Below, piece by piece: positions 25,424 to 33,785 of a stretch of DNA of 64,000 bases (position 1 is its first letter; each line of letters starts with the position of its first letter). Both the position numbers and the translations under genes were made by a program. The stretch comes from CAZBRS01 sp964494475 (lineage in GTDB: Bacteria; Myxococcota_A; UBA9042; CAZBRS01), in assembly GCA_964494475.1 (NCBI GenBank), contig CAZBRS010000008.1, forward strand, positions 52,892 to 116,891, written 5' to 3'. The notes beneath the pieces are model-generated. The model was given only the letters and a program-made list of their open reading frames with translations. It did not search any database and was not told the origin of the DNA.

Positions 25424-26593
25424 ATGCCCGACGCTCCCCTCATCGGTGTCACCACCTTCGGCGGCGACGGCGGCGTGTCGGGCATCTCGCAGTACATCGT
25501 CCAGCTCCTGAAGGCCCTGGCCTCCGAGCCGCGCGAGGCGCGCTACGAGGTGGTGGTCTACGACGACGAGCGGCGCGTCTTCGTGCCCGAGTCGCCGCGC
25601 ATGGTGCCTCTCGGCCACGGGCGGACCTGGGCGGCGCCCGTTCGCAACGTCGCGTGGCACCAGGCCGCGCTGCCGCTGCTCTGCAAGCGCCGGGGCTTCG
25701 ACGTGCTCTTCCTGCCCGCGGCCAACCGGCGGCTGCCGGTCTGGGCGCCCTGCCCGACCGTGGGCACGGTGCACGACCTCGCCAGCGTGCACGTCACCGA
25801 CAAATACGACCCGGCTCGCGGCTTCTACGTGCGGCGGGTGCTGCCCCCGCTCATCCGTCGGCTCGACCACGTGCTCACGGTCAGCGAGGCCACCAAGCGC
25901 GACCTGGTCGAGTTCGTCGGGCTCTCGCCCGAGCGCGTGACGGTCACGCCCCTGGCCGCCGACCCGGCCGTGTTCTTCCCCGGCGATCGCGTCGCGGCCG
26001 CCTCCCACGTGGCCGCGCGCTTCGGCGTGACGGGGCCCTTCGTGCTGTACATCGCGCGCATCGAGCACCCGGGCAAGAACCACGCGCGCCTGATCCGCGC
26101 CTTCGACCGGCTGAAGACCCGCACGGGCCTGCCCCACAAGCTGGTGCTGGCGGGCTCCGATCGCGAGCGGGCCTCCGAGGTGCACGCCGAGGCCGCCTCC
26201 GCGCGCCACGCTCGCGACATCGTCTTCACGGGCTTCGTGCCCTCCGACAGCGTGGCCGACCTCTACCGGGCGGCCGACGTCTTCGCTTTCCCGTCGCTCT
26301 TCGAGGGCTTCGGGCTGCCGCTGCTCGAGGCCATGGCCTGCGGCACCCCCGTGGTGGCGGCCGACGTAGCCTCGCTGCCCGAGGTGGCCGGCGACGCGGC
26401 CCGGCTGATCGATCCCCGCGACGAGCAGGCCCTGGCCGCCGCGCTCGAGGCCGTGCTCACCGACCCGGTCCTGCACGCCGACCTCGTCGCGCGCGGGCGG
26501 CTCCGCTCGGAGGCCTTCTCGTGGCAGCGCACGGCGCGACAGACGCTCGACGTTTTCCTCCGGTTCGTTGATTCGGGGCCCCGGATCAGATAG
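25424..26593 (+). CDS. Glycosyltransferase family 4 protein (mannosyltransferase-like)
   Basis: A 389-residue GT-B enzyme of the GT4 type often annotated as mannosyltransferase. Acceptor half contains GVSGISQYIVQLLKAL and VGTVHDLASVHVTDKYDPARG; donor half has VLYIARIEHPGKNHARLIRAF, KLVLAGSD, DIVFTGFVPSDSVADLYRAADVFAFPS and EGFGLPLLEAMACGTPVVAAD with the E-x7-E pair. AGGTGA precedes ATG 25424. It has its own promoter and is separated from the next gene by another promoter, so it may be monocistronic. Donor sugar is not determinable. Confidence 0.87.
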   Translation: MPDAPLIGVTTFGGDGGVSGISQYIVQLLKALASEPREARYEVVVYDDERRVFVPESPRMVPLGHGRTWAAPVRNVAWHQAALPLLCKRRGFDVLFLPAANRRLPVWAPCPTVGTVHDLASVHVTDKYDPARGFYVRRVLPPLIRRLDHVLTVSEATKRDLVEFVGLSPERVTVTPLAADPAVFFPGDRVAAASHVAARFGVTGPFVLYIARIEHPGKNHARLIRAFDRLKTRTGLPHKLVLAGSDRERASEVHAEAASARHARDIVFTGFVPSDSVADLYRAADVFAFPSLFEGFGLPLLEAMACGTPVVAADVASLPEVAGDAARLIDPRDEQALAAALEAVLTDPVLHADLVARGRLRSEAFSWQRTARQTLDVFLRFVDSGPRIR

Positions 26594-26596
26594 GAT
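26568..26596 (+). promoter_or_regulatory. Sigma70-type promoter of the STAS gene
   Basis: TTGATT (26568-26573), 17-bp spacer, TAGGAT (26591-26596). The -10 box includes the TAG stop of the upstream GT4 gene. Predicted start ~26603, 17 nt before ATG 26620. Confidence 0.5.
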
Positions 26597-26619
26597 TCGA
26601 GCCAAATCCTGGGGGCACC

Positions 26620-26964
26620 ATGAAGCTGTCGACGCATCAGCACGGTCAGGTGGTGGTCGTCACCATCGACGCGGACAACCTCGACGCGAACAGCTCCCGC
26701 ACGTTCAAGGAGCTGATCGCGCCGATCCTCGAGAAGGAGCGCAAGGTCGCCTTCGACCTCGGGCGCCTGCAGTTCGTTGACTCGTCGGGGTTGGGCGTTA
26801 TCTTGAGTTGCCTGCGCACCTTGAACAGCCGCGGCGGCGACCTGCGCCTCTTCGGCATGACGCGTCCCGTCCGCGCCCTCTTCGAGTTGGTGCGTATGCA
26901 CCGCGTCTTCGAGATCTTCGACTCGTGCGACGAAGCGGTACGAAGCTTCGAGGTCGTGAAATAG
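26620..26964 (+). CDS. STAS-domain anti-sigma factor antagonist
   Basis: A 114-residue single STAS domain of the SpoIIAA/RsbV type. The phospho-acceptor loop is clear: LGRLQFVDSSGLGVILSCLR, where the Ser after Asp is normally phosphorylated by a HATPase-type anti-sigma kinase and dephosphorylated by a PP2C phosphatase. Such proteins release or capture an anti-sigma factor, or control other targets by partner switching. Both a PP2C and a HATPase domain are found in the 41374-42999 protein of the same locus. The gene has its own promoter and an intrinsic terminator, so it is expressed separately from the biosynthetic operon. Confidence 0.9.
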   Translation: MKLSTHQHGQVVVVTIDADNLDANSSRTFKELIAPILEKERKVAFDLGRLQFVDSSGLGVILSCLRTLNSRGGDLRLFGMTRPVRALFELVRMHRVFEIFDSCDEAVRSFEVVK

Positions 26965-26990
26965 TCACGACCTCGAAGGTTTTTGTTGTT
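26946..26990 (+). terminator. Intrinsic (rho-independent) terminator after the STAS gene
   Basis: A perfect 13-bp stem (26946-26958 paired with 26966-26978), 7-nt loop AAATAGT that contains the gene's own TAG stop, followed by GTTTTTGTTGTT. This is the clearest terminator in the window. Confidence 0.88.
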
Positions 26991-27015
26991 GGCGTGGGCG
27001 CCCGGAGCCCACGCC
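26991..27015. other. Second perfect hairpin after the terminator
   Basis: 9-bp perfect stem (GGCGTGGGC at 26991-26999 with GCCCACGCC at 27007-27015), 7-nt loop, immediately after the T-run. No T-run follows on either strand, so it is not a standard terminator; it could act in the leader of the next operon. Confidence 0.4.
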
Positions 27016-27082
27016 GGGCGAGCGTCCGATAGCCGCTCGCGGGAAACCATCCTGGGCGTCGTCGCCCGCGACGGGAGGTTCC

Positions 27083-28252
27083 ATGCAGAAGCGGCCCGTC
27101 CTGGTCCTGGCCGTGTTCGTCGACGCCTTCGGCTGGGAGATCGTGCGCGAGCGCGGCTTCCTCGGCGACGTGTTCACCACGCGCCGCCCCCTCGGAACCG
27201 TCTTCGGCTACAGCTCGACGTGCATCCCCAGCGTGCTCTCGGGGCAACGCCCGCGCGAGCACGGTCACTTCTCGTTCTTCTACTACGACCCGCCCAACTC
27301 GCCGTTCAAGCCCCTGGCCCCGCTCGGCTGGCTGCCGCGCTCGGTCACGCGCCGGGGCCGGGTGCGGCACCTCCTGAGCCGGGCCGTGCAGGCCGCCTAC
27401 GGGTACACCGGCTACTTCCAGCTGTACAACATGCCCTTCGAGCACCTGGCGCTCTTCGACTACAGCGAGAAGCGCGACCTTTACCAGCCCGGGGGCATCC
27501 GATCCGGCGCCGACACCATCTTCGACGTGTGCCGTAAGCGCGGCGTTCCGTTCTCGTTGTCCGACTGGCGGCGCCCCGAACGCGACAACTTCGCGCTGCT
27601 CGAGCGCGACCTCGAGGCCGGGCAGGTGCCCTTCGCGTACCTGTACCTGGCCGAGCTCGACGCCATCCTGCACGACACGGCCAAGGGCTCTGCCCAGGCC
27701 GAGGCCCACCTGGTCGGCTACGAGAAGGCGCTGACGCGCGTGCTCGAGATCGCAAGGCGGCGCTACGGCGAGGTCCGGCTGCACCTGTTCTCGGACCACG
27801 GCATGGCCACCATCCACGCCACGTGCGACCTGCGGGCCCGCATCGAGCGCCTGGGGCTCCGCTTCGGCGTCGACTACGCCGCCGTCTACGACTCGACCAT
27901 GGCGCGCTTCTGGTTCCTGAAAGACGGCGCGCGTGAGCGCATCCACGCCGCGTTGGCCGACGAGCCCGCCGGTCGCGTGCTCGACGACGCGACGCTGGCC
28001 GCCTGGGGCGTCGACTTCCCCGGGCAGCGCTACGGCCAGACCCTCTTCCTGCTCGATCCGGGGGTGCTTCTGGTGCCGAGCTTCATGGGCGAGACCCGCC
28101 TGGCCGGCATGCACGGCTACGCGCCCGACCACGCCGACTCGATCGCGCACTATGCGTCGAACGTCGAGGTCGCCGCGCCGCCGGCCAGCCTGACCGACCT
28201 GAAGGGCCTGCTCGCGGGCGAGATCGACCTGGCGCTCGAGGCCGCTCGATGA
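27083..28252 (+). CDS. Alkaline-phosphatase-superfamily hydrolase (type I phosphodiesterase-like)
   Basis: A 389-residue metal-dependent phosphodiesterase/phosphatase-superfamily protein. Metal and nucleophile sites follow the superfamily order: LAVFVDAFGW (Asp14), GYSSTCIPSVLSGQRPREHG (nucleophile Ser45/Thr46), LAELDAILHD, LFSDHGMA (Asp-His) and MHGYAPDHADS (His). No signal peptide or membrane segment, so it is cytoplasmic. First gene of the long overlapping operon, directly upstream of a GT2, an NTase-fold protein and a polymerase. It might act on a sugar-phosphate or lipid-phosphate intermediate, or transfer a phospho-group to the glycan; substrate is unknown. A GGGAGG box precedes ATG 27083. 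Confidence 0.8.
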   Translation: MQKRPVLVLAVFVDAFGWEIVRERGFLGDVFTTRRPLGTVFGYSSTCIPSVLSGQRPREHGHFSFFYYDPPNSPFKPLAPLGWLPRSVTRRGRVRHLLSRAVQAAYGYTGYFQLYNMPFEHLALFDYSEKRDLYQPGGIRSGADTIFDVCRKRGVPFSLSDWRRPERDNFALLERDLEAGQVPFAYLYLAELDAILHDTAKGSAQAEAHLVGYEKALTRVLEIARRRYGEVRLHLFSDHGMATIHATCDLRARIERLGLRFGVDYAAVYDSTMARFWFLKDGARERIHAALADEPAGRVLDDATLAAWGVDFPGQRYGQTLFLLDPGVLLVPSFMGETRLAGMHGYAPDHADSIAHYASNVEVAAPPASLTDLKGLLAGEIDLALEAAR

Positions 28253-29109
28253 CGGTCTGGGTCGCGCTGCGTTCGCACGACGACCAGCCCCTGGCCGACC
28301 AGACGCTGGCCGCCCTGGCGCGGCAGACCGTGCCCCATCGCCTGATCGCGTTCGACAACGCCTCGACCGATGGCACCCGCGAGGCCGTGGCCGCCCGGGC
28401 CACGCGGCTGATCGATGTCCCCGCGGGTACCTACGTCCCGGGGCGCGTGCTGAACGACGCCATGCGCCTGACCGACGGTCCGGTGGTGGTCTTCCTGAAC
28501 GCCGACTGCACCCCGCTGCACGACGACTGGCTGGCGCACCTGCTCACCGGGCTCGACGATCCGGCGGTGGGCGCGGTGTTCGGGCGCCAGGTGCCCCGGT
28601 CCGACACGCACCCGCTGCACGCCCGCGACACCGAGGCCGCCTACGGCGACGGGCAGCGGCAGGCCACCTGGCGGCACTGCTTCTCCATGGCCGCCTCGGC
28701 CATCCGCCGCTCCGACTGGCAGGCCGCGCCCTTCGACGAGGGGCTGCGGTATTCGGAGGACATCGACTGGTCGTGGCGGCTGCGGCAGCGGGGGCGCGCG
28801 GTGCGCTACGTTCCCGCCGCGGTGGCCGCGCACGCGCACAACTACACGCTCCGGCAGCTGGCCCGTCGCCACTTCGGCGAGGGCGAGGCCGAGGCGCGCA
28901 TCTTCGAGTGGTCGGCCTGGCAGGCGTCTCTGCTCCGGTACACGGTGCTGCCGTGGGGCCGCCAGGTGCTGGGCGACGTTCGCTGGGCGGTCGCCGAGGG
29001 CGAGTGGCGGGCGGCGCTCGAGGCCCCGCTCGTCCGTGCAGCCCAGGCCGTCGGTCGTCGGGCGGGCTTCCGGTCCGGGCGAGCCGGCCGCGCGAGGAGC
29101 GCGCGATGA
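28249..29109 (+). CDS. Glycosyltransferase family 2 protein
   Basis: A 286-residue GT-A inverting glycosyltransferase resembling rhamnosyltransferase-type GT2 enzymes. Seen: FDNASTDGTREAVAA, FLNADCTPLHDDW (the DxD-like donor/metal site), FGRQVPRSDTHPL and SEDIDWSWRLRQRGRAVRYVPAAVAAHAH, where the ED pair is the catalytic base motif (EDxDWxxR). Starts at ATG 28249 overlapping the upstream TGA; its own stop overlaps the next ATG. Likely elongates the repeat unit on the cytoplasmic membrane face. Confidence 0.87.
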   Translation: MTVWVALRSHDDQPLADQTLAALARQTVPHRLIAFDNASTDGTREAVAARATRLIDVPAGTYVPGRVLNDAMRLTDGPVVVFLNADCTPLHDDWLAHLLTGLDDPAVGAVFGRQVPRSDTHPLHARDTEAAYGDGQRQATWRHCFSMAASAIRRSDWQAAPFDEGLRYSEDIDWSWRLRQRGRAVRYVPAAVAAHAHNYTLRQLARRHFGEGEAEARIFEWSAWQASLLRYTVLPWGRQVLGDVRWAVAEGEWRAALEAPLVRAAQAVGRRAGFRSGRAGRARSAR

Positions 29110-30176
29110 GGTACGCGGCCCACGCGTCGCCCCGCTTCAACGACTGGCTCGAAGGCCGGCTCGGCCACCTGGCGCGCGAGTTGGCCGGCGCGGTGGGCTC
29201 CGACCTGTTGGCCGTGGTGCTGGCCGGCGGGTACGGACGGGGTGAGGGGGGCGTCCAGGTGCAGGGCGGCGTCGAGCGGCCCTACAACGACCTCGACCTC
29301 TTCGTGGTCCTGCAGGGCGCGCGCCGGTGGCCCCACGGTACGCTGGAGCGCCTGGCCCGCCTGCGCGCCCCCGAGTTCGGCGTCCCGGTCGACGTGGGGC
29401 GACCGCTCACGCTCGTCGAGATCGCCCGCTGGCCGGCGTGGCTCATGTGGCACGAGCTGCTGCACGGTCACGTGGTGCTGCACGGAGCCGCCGACATCCT
29501 GACGCGAACGGCCTCCGCTGCGGCCTGGGGGCCGCCCCCTGCGATCGAGGCCACGCGCCTGCTCCTGAACCGCGGGGCCGGCCTGCTCTGGGCCTTCCGG
29601 GTGGCGCGCGGCCTCGAGCGCCCGCCCGATCCCGACTTCGTGCGGCGCAACCGGTACAAGACCGAACAGGCCCAGGGCGACGCGCTGCTCATCGCCGCGG
29701 GCCGTCATCGTACGGCGCTCGCCGGCCGCGCCCCCGACCTCGCGGCTCTCTGTGCCGAGCGCGCCGACGTGGCCCGGCTGGTCGTGACCTCGGCCTACGG
29801 CGAGGCCCTGACCTTCAAGCTCCGCCCCGACGCCGTTCCCCGCGGCGAGCCCGCCCGCGAGGCCCTGGCCGACACGGCGCAGCGCTGGCTTCGGGTGTTC
29901 CTGCTGGTCGAGTCCGAGCGCACCGGGCTCGTCTTCCCCGACGCCGCCACCTACGCCGCGTGGGCGCCTCCCCGCGAGGCGGCTCCCACCGGCGTCGACC
30001 TCGTCGCCAACCTGGCGCGCGGGGCCCTGCTCGGCCGTCCGTCGTGGCGGCATCCCCGCGAGGCGCTCTACCGCGAGCTGCCGCTGCTGCTCGCCGAGGC
30101 GGCGCGACCCAGCCCGTCGGTGGCCTGGGCGCCGCGCGGCGAACGCTTCCTGCGGTCCTGGCGGCGCTTCCAATGA
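29106..30176 (+). CDS. Nucleotidyltransferase-fold protein
   Basis: A 356-residue protein whose N-terminal part has a pol-beta-type nucleotidyltransferase signature: VLAGGYGRGEGG followed by PYNDLDLFVV, the GG..GRGE...DxD pattern that binds Mg-nucleotide, plus a later PVDVGRPL that could hold the third carboxylate. The C-terminal two thirds are alpha-helical with no recognised domain. Overlaps its neighbours at both ends (ATGA junctions). Such proteins would adenylylate or otherwise nucleotidylate a small molecule, RNA or protein; a polysaccharide operon is an unexpected place, so activation of a non-sugar substituent is one inference. Confidence 0.7.
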   Translation: MRYAAHASPRFNDWLEGRLGHLARELAGAVGSDLLAVVLAGGYGRGEGGVQVQGGVERPYNDLDLFVVLQGARRWPHGTLERLARLRAPEFGVPVDVGRPLTLVEIARWPAWLMWHELLHGHVVLHGAADILTRTASAAAWGPPPAIEATRLLLNRGAGLLWAFRVARGLERPPDPDFVRRNRYKTEQAQGDALLIAAGRHRTALAGRAPDLAALCAERADVARLVVTSAYGEALTFKLRPDAVPRGEPAREALADTAQRWLRVFLLVESERTGLVFPDAATYAAWAPPREAAPTGVDLVANLARGALLGRPSWRHPREALYRELPLLLAEAARPSPSVAWAPRGERFLRSWRRFQ

Positions 30177-31510
30177 AATACGTCGTCTTCGGGCTGGCGT
30201 TCGTGTTCGGCGTGCCCCTCATGGCCCTGGCCGCGACCTACTACCCCAAGGCGCGTTCGTGGCTGCTCAGCCTGCTCATCGCCACCCCCGTCCTCGGCGG
30301 CGGCGTCAAGCTGAACTTCCTGTCGATGGAGAGCTACCGGGGCCCCGATCGCGGCTTCGAGGTCACGCTGGCCGACCTGATCGCGCTGGCGCTGGCGTTC
30401 TCCCTGGTGCTGCGCGACCGCGGACGCGTGCGCTGGCTGCCGACCAACTCGCTGTGGATGCTCGCGTTCTTCCTGGTCGCGGTGGCCTCGGCCTTCGTCG
30501 CGCCGGTGGGTGTGTACGCCGGCTTCACGCTCTGGAAGATGGTGCGCATGTACCTGGTCTTCTGGGTGGTCGCCAACCTGGTCCGATCGGGCGTCGAGCT
30601 CCGGGCCGTCTGGCGCGGGCTGCTCATCATCGGGCTCGCCATGCTCGGGTACGTGCTGAAGCAGAAGTACCTCGACGGCTACTACCGCATCCCCGGGCCG
30701 TTCGATCACTCCAACACCATCCCGTTGTACCTGAACGTGGTCATCCCGCCTCTGGTCGTGTGGCTGCTGGCCGACCCCGCGCTCAGCGCCTGGAAGCGCT
30801 CGCTCTCGCTGCTGGCCGTCTTCGCCATGCTGTTCGCCGTGCAGGCCACCTTCTCGCGCGCGGGGCTCATGCTGGCCGGCGCCGGGTTCGTCGGCGGCCT
30901 CGGCCTCGCCATCGCGAGGGTGCGCTCGACCCGGGTGGTGCTCCTCTCGGGCTTCGTGCTCGTCGTGCTGCTGCTCGGGGTCGCCAAGGCCCTGCCCAGC
31001 ATCCTCGAGCGAATCCGCACCGCGCCGCCCACCAGCGAGGCCGCCCGCGACGAGTTCAACCACGCCGCCTCGCTCATGGTGGCCGATCACCCCTTCGGCA
31101 TCGGCATCAACAGCTTCTCCGAGGTGTTGACGGTCACGACCCGCTACAACCAGCACATCGCCGTCATGCAGGGCGAGGCCCAGGCGGGCGTGTGCCACCA
31201 CATCTACTGGCTGACCCTGGCCGAGCTCGGGTGGCCGGGCCTCGCGCTCTTCCTCATCGTGATCGGGCGGTTCCTCCTGCTGGCCGTCCGGGGCTCGCTG
31301 CGCGGGCGCTCGCTCGAGGGCATGGTGCTGGCCGGCTATGCCCTCGGCTTCCTGTGCATGCACGCCCAGGGCTTCCTCGAGTGGGCCTTCCGCATCACCC
31401 CCGTCACGCTCCAGTTCTCCATCGCGGCGGGGGTGGTGGTCGGGCTCAACGATCTCGTGCGCGCGGGCGTGGTCACCCCGCTGGCCCCCTCCGGCGCGGG
31501 GGGCGCATGA
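30173..31510 (+). CDS. O-antigen polymerase/ligase-like membrane protein (Wzy/WaaL family)
   Basis: A 445-residue integral membrane protein with ~10-12 predicted helices. A large loop between late helices (about residues 280-350) contains HPFGIGINSFSEVL and the conserved pair HHIYWLTLAELGWPGLALFLIVIG, the O-antigen ligase (Wzy_C) signature. Such proteins either polymerise lipid-linked repeats in the periplasm (Wzy) or ligate them to an acceptor (WaaL). With a flippase, initiating transferase and Wzc-like protein beside it, the Wzy role is favoured. ATG 30173 overlaps the previous stop, and its stop overlaps the flippase ATG. Confidence 0.85.
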   Translation: MKYVVFGLAFVFGVPLMALAATYYPKARSWLLSLLIATPVLGGGVKLNFLSMESYRGPDRGFEVTLADLIALALAFSLVLRDRGRVRWLPTNSLWMLAFFLVAVASAFVAPVGVYAGFTLWKMVRMYLVFWVVANLVRSGVELRAVWRGLLIIGLAMLGYVLKQKYLDGYYRIPGPFDHSNTIPLYLNVVIPPLVVWLLADPALSAWKRSLSLLAVFAMLFAVQATFSRAGLMLAGAGFVGGLGLAIARVRSTRVVLLSGFVLVVLLLGVAKALPSILERIRTAPPTSEAARDEFNHAASLMVADHPFGIGINSFSEVLTVTTRYNQHIAVMQGEAQAGVCHHIYWLTLAELGWPGLALFLIVIGRFLLLAVRGSLRGRSLEGMVLAGYALGFLCMHAQGFLEWAFRITPVTLQFSIAAGVVVGLNDLVRAGVVTPLAPSGAGGA

Positions 31511-33012
31511 TGGCGTCACACGCGGGGCGCGTGGCCCGGAACACGCTGGCCAACACGGTGCAGTTCGGGGTGGCGTTCGCCATCCAGCTCGTGCTCATTC
31601 CGTTGATCATCGGTACGCTGGGCCAGGCCGAGTACGGGCTCTGGGCGCTGGCGTTCTCGGTGCTCGGCTTCCTCACGCTGCTCGACTTCGGGCTCGCGCC
31701 GGGCGTCGTGAAGTCCGTGGCGCAGGCCACGGCGAGCGGCGATGTCCTGCGCCGCAACCGCATGCTCTCGACCATCGCGCTCGTCTACCTGGCCCTCGCG
31801 GCGCTGGCGCTGCTGACCGTGGGGGGGCTCTCGCTCGTGTACGGTCCGCTCCTCGATGTCCCGACCGACGCGCGCTCGCGGGCGGTGATCGTCTTCCTGC
31901 TCCTCGGCGCTCGCACGTGGGCCGTCGTGCTGCCGCTCGGGCTGTTCCGCGGCGTGCTCTTCGGCGCGCAGCGGGTCGTGCTCATCAGCGCCATCCAGAT
32001 CGGGAGCAGCGTGGCGCTGGCCCTCGGCACCTGGCTCGTGCTGCGGGCCGGTCACGGGCTCGTCGCCATGGCCGCGGTGAACCTCGGCGTGCTGGCGATC
32101 GAGCACCTGGCCTACGTGGTCACCGCGTTCCGCTTCGTCCCCGAGCTGCGCCTTTCGCTGCGGCTCTTCGACCGCACCCTGCTCCGCGAGGCCTCCGAGT
32201 TCGGGCTGTTCCAGCTGATCGTCTCGGTGTCCTCGCTCGTGCTCCTGCGCACCGACGTGATCCTGGTGCAGATCTTCCTCTCGCTCGGGGCGGTCGCGCT
32301 CTACTCGGTGCCCCTCAAGATCGCCGAGTACGCCGTGCTGCTCCTGAAGCCGCTCGTGAACAACCTCACGCCGGTCGCCGCGCAGCTCGGCGAGGCGGGC
32401 GACACGGCCGGCCTGCGGGCGCTGGTCGTCAACGGCGCGCGCATTGCGTTGCTGCCCGCGGCCCTCCTCGCGGCCGGGGCCTGGGTGTTCGGGCGCGAGG
32501 CGCTGGTCTTCTGGGTCGGGCCCGACTTCGCCGAGGCCGCGCCCGTGCTCATCGTGCTCCTCACCGCCATCGCGCTCTCCATGCCCCAGATCGTGGTCTC
32601 GGGCGTGTTCACCATGACCGGGCGTCACCGCTTCACGGCGGCCGCGGCCGTGGCGGGGCTGTCGGTCAACCTGGTGGCCAGCGTGGCGTTCGTGCGGGTG
32701 TTCGGGCTCACGGGCATCGCGCTCGGCACCCTGGCGGCCGCGCTGCTGGTCGACGCCATCGCCGTGCTGGTGGTCGCCGCGCGCTTCGTGGGGATCAGCT
32801 ACCTGAGGCTCGTCCGCCGCGTCTATCTGGCAGCGCTGGTCCCCGCGCTGGCCCTGGCGGCGTTCGGGCTCAGCGTGAAGACGTTGTGGCCTCCCTCCAC
32901 CCTCGGGGGAGTGGCGCTCGAGGGGCTCGGGAGCGCCCTCGTCGGGTTCGCGGTCTTCGCCGTGCTCTTCCTCGAGCCTGCTGAGCGCGACTTCCTGTTG
33001 CGTCGGCGTTGA
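31507..33012 (+). CDS. Polysaccharide flippase (Wzx/MATE-like)
   Basis: A 501-residue membrane protein of the polysaccharide-biosynthesis (MVF/Wzx) type with ~12-14 helices. N-terminus: RNTLANTVQFGVAFAIQLVLIPLIIGTLGQAEYGLWALAFSVLGFLTLLDFGLAPGV in general form (residues ~9-65), which is the classic first two helices including the G-x-YG-x-W segment. It would move undecaprenyl-linked repeat units across the inner membrane. Starts at ATG 31507, overlapping the polymerase stop; followed by the initiating transferase after 45 nt with its own promoter. Confidence 0.88.
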   Translation: MMASHAGRVARNTLANTVQFGVAFAIQLVLIPLIIGTLGQAEYGLWALAFSVLGFLTLLDFGLAPGVVKSVAQATASGDVLRRNRMLSTIALVYLALAALALLTVGGLSLVYGPLLDVPTDARSRAVIVFLLLGARTWAVVLPLGLFRGVLFGAQRVVLISAIQIGSSVALALGTWLVLRAGHGLVAMAAVNLGVLAIEHLAYVVTAFRFVPELRLSLRLFDRTLLREASEFGLFQLIVSVSSLVLLRTDVILVQIFLSLGAVALYSVPLKIAEYAVLLLKPLVNNLTPVAAQLGEAGDTAGLRALVVNGARIALLPAALLAAGAWVFGREALVFWVGPDFAEAAPVLIVLLTAIALSMPQIVVSGVFTMTGRHRFTAAAAVAGLSVNLVASVAFVRVFGLTGIALGTLAAALLVDAIAVLVVAARFVGISYLRLVRRVYLAALVPALALAAFGLSVKTLWPPSTLGGVALEGLGSALVGFAVFAVLFLEPAERDFLLRRR

Positions 33013-33036
33013 CACTCCCGCGGAAGGGATGACAAT
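33009..33036 (+). promoter_or_regulatory. Sigma70-type internal promoter before the initiating transferase
   Basis: TTGACA (33009-33014), 16-bp spacer, GACAAT (33031-33036). The -35 box covers the TGA stop of the flippase gene. GGAGGAGG then lies between the predicted start and the TTG at 33058. Confidence 0.45.
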
Positions 33037-33057
33037 CGAGCGGAGGAGGCATATCCC

Positions 33058-33783
33058 TTGCCCGACGAGGCCGGTCGCGTTCACCTGATGGACGAGCTCC
33101 ACCGACGGTACGGAGGCTATCGCGGCTTTCGAAGCTGGCGGTACGTTCGCAAGCGGTACGCCTGGGTGCTGATCGTAGGGGGCGCGCGCCTGCTGAAGAG
33201 GCTGCTCGACGTGAGCGCGTCGGCCGTGGGCCTCCTGCTGGTGTCGCCCTTGCTCCTCGCGGTGGCGTTGGCCATCAAGCTGACCGACGGGGGGCCCGTG
33301 CTGTTCTGGCAGACCCGCGTGGGGCGTTGGGGCCGGGAGTTCCGCTTCCCGAAGTTCCGCTCCATGGTCATGGACGCCGAGCGCCTCAAGGCGCAACTGG
33401 CCGCCGAGAGCCACCATGCCGATCAGCGCACCTTCAAGATGAAGCACGATCCGCGGGTCACCTGGATCGGGCGCATCATCCGCAAGACGTCCGTCGACGA
33501 GCTGCCGCAGCTCTGGAACGTGCTGAAGGGAGAGATGTCGCTGGTGGGCCCCCGGCCTCCGGTGCCTTCCGAGGTGGCGCTCTACACGCTGGCCGATCGA
33601 CGGCGGCTCGACGTCACCCCCGGGCTCACCGGGCTCTGGCAGGTCAGCGGGCGCGGCGACGTGCCGTTCCCGCAGCAGGTGGCCCTCGACGTGCGCTACA
33701 TCGAGAGCCGCAGCCTCTGGCTCGATCTCAAGATCCTCCTGGCCACCATCCCCGCCGTCATCTTCGGGAAGGGAGCGTACTGA
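33058..33783 (+). CDS. Initiating phosphoglycosyl transferase (bacterial sugar transferase)
   Basis: A 241-residue monotopic PGT that attaches the first sugar-1-phosphate to undecaprenyl phosphate. Seen: the re-entrant membrane helix RLLDVSASAVGLLLVSPLLLAV (~47-70), GPVLFWQTRVGRWGREFRFPKFRSM, then the catalytic Asp-Glu in IIRKTSVDELPQLWNVLKGEMSLVGPRPP, and the final GLTGLWQVSGRG segment. All essential residues are present. It lacks the four-helix N-terminal part of WbaP-type enzymes, so it is the short form. TTG 33058 is taken as start because GGAGGAGG is 9-10 nt upstream; an ATG at 33088 is the alternative. Confidence 0.88.
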   Translation: MPDEAGRVHLMDELHRRYGGYRGFRSWRYVRKRYAWVLIVGGARLLKRLLDVSASAVGLLLVSPLLLAVALAIKLTDGGPVLFWQTRVGRWGREFRFPKFRSMVMDAERLKAQLAAESHHADQRTFKMKHDPRVTWIGRIIRKTSVDELPQLWNVLKGEMSLVGPRPPVPSEVALYTLADRRRLDVTPGLTGLWQVSGRGDVPFPQQVALDVRYIESRSLWLDLKILLATIPAVIFGKGAY

Positions 33784-33785
33784 CC

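Noticed and set aside
26991..27015. Second hairpin after the STAS gene as another terminator
   Set aside because: The stem is perfect but no T-run follows on either strand; the T-run belongs to the first hairpin.
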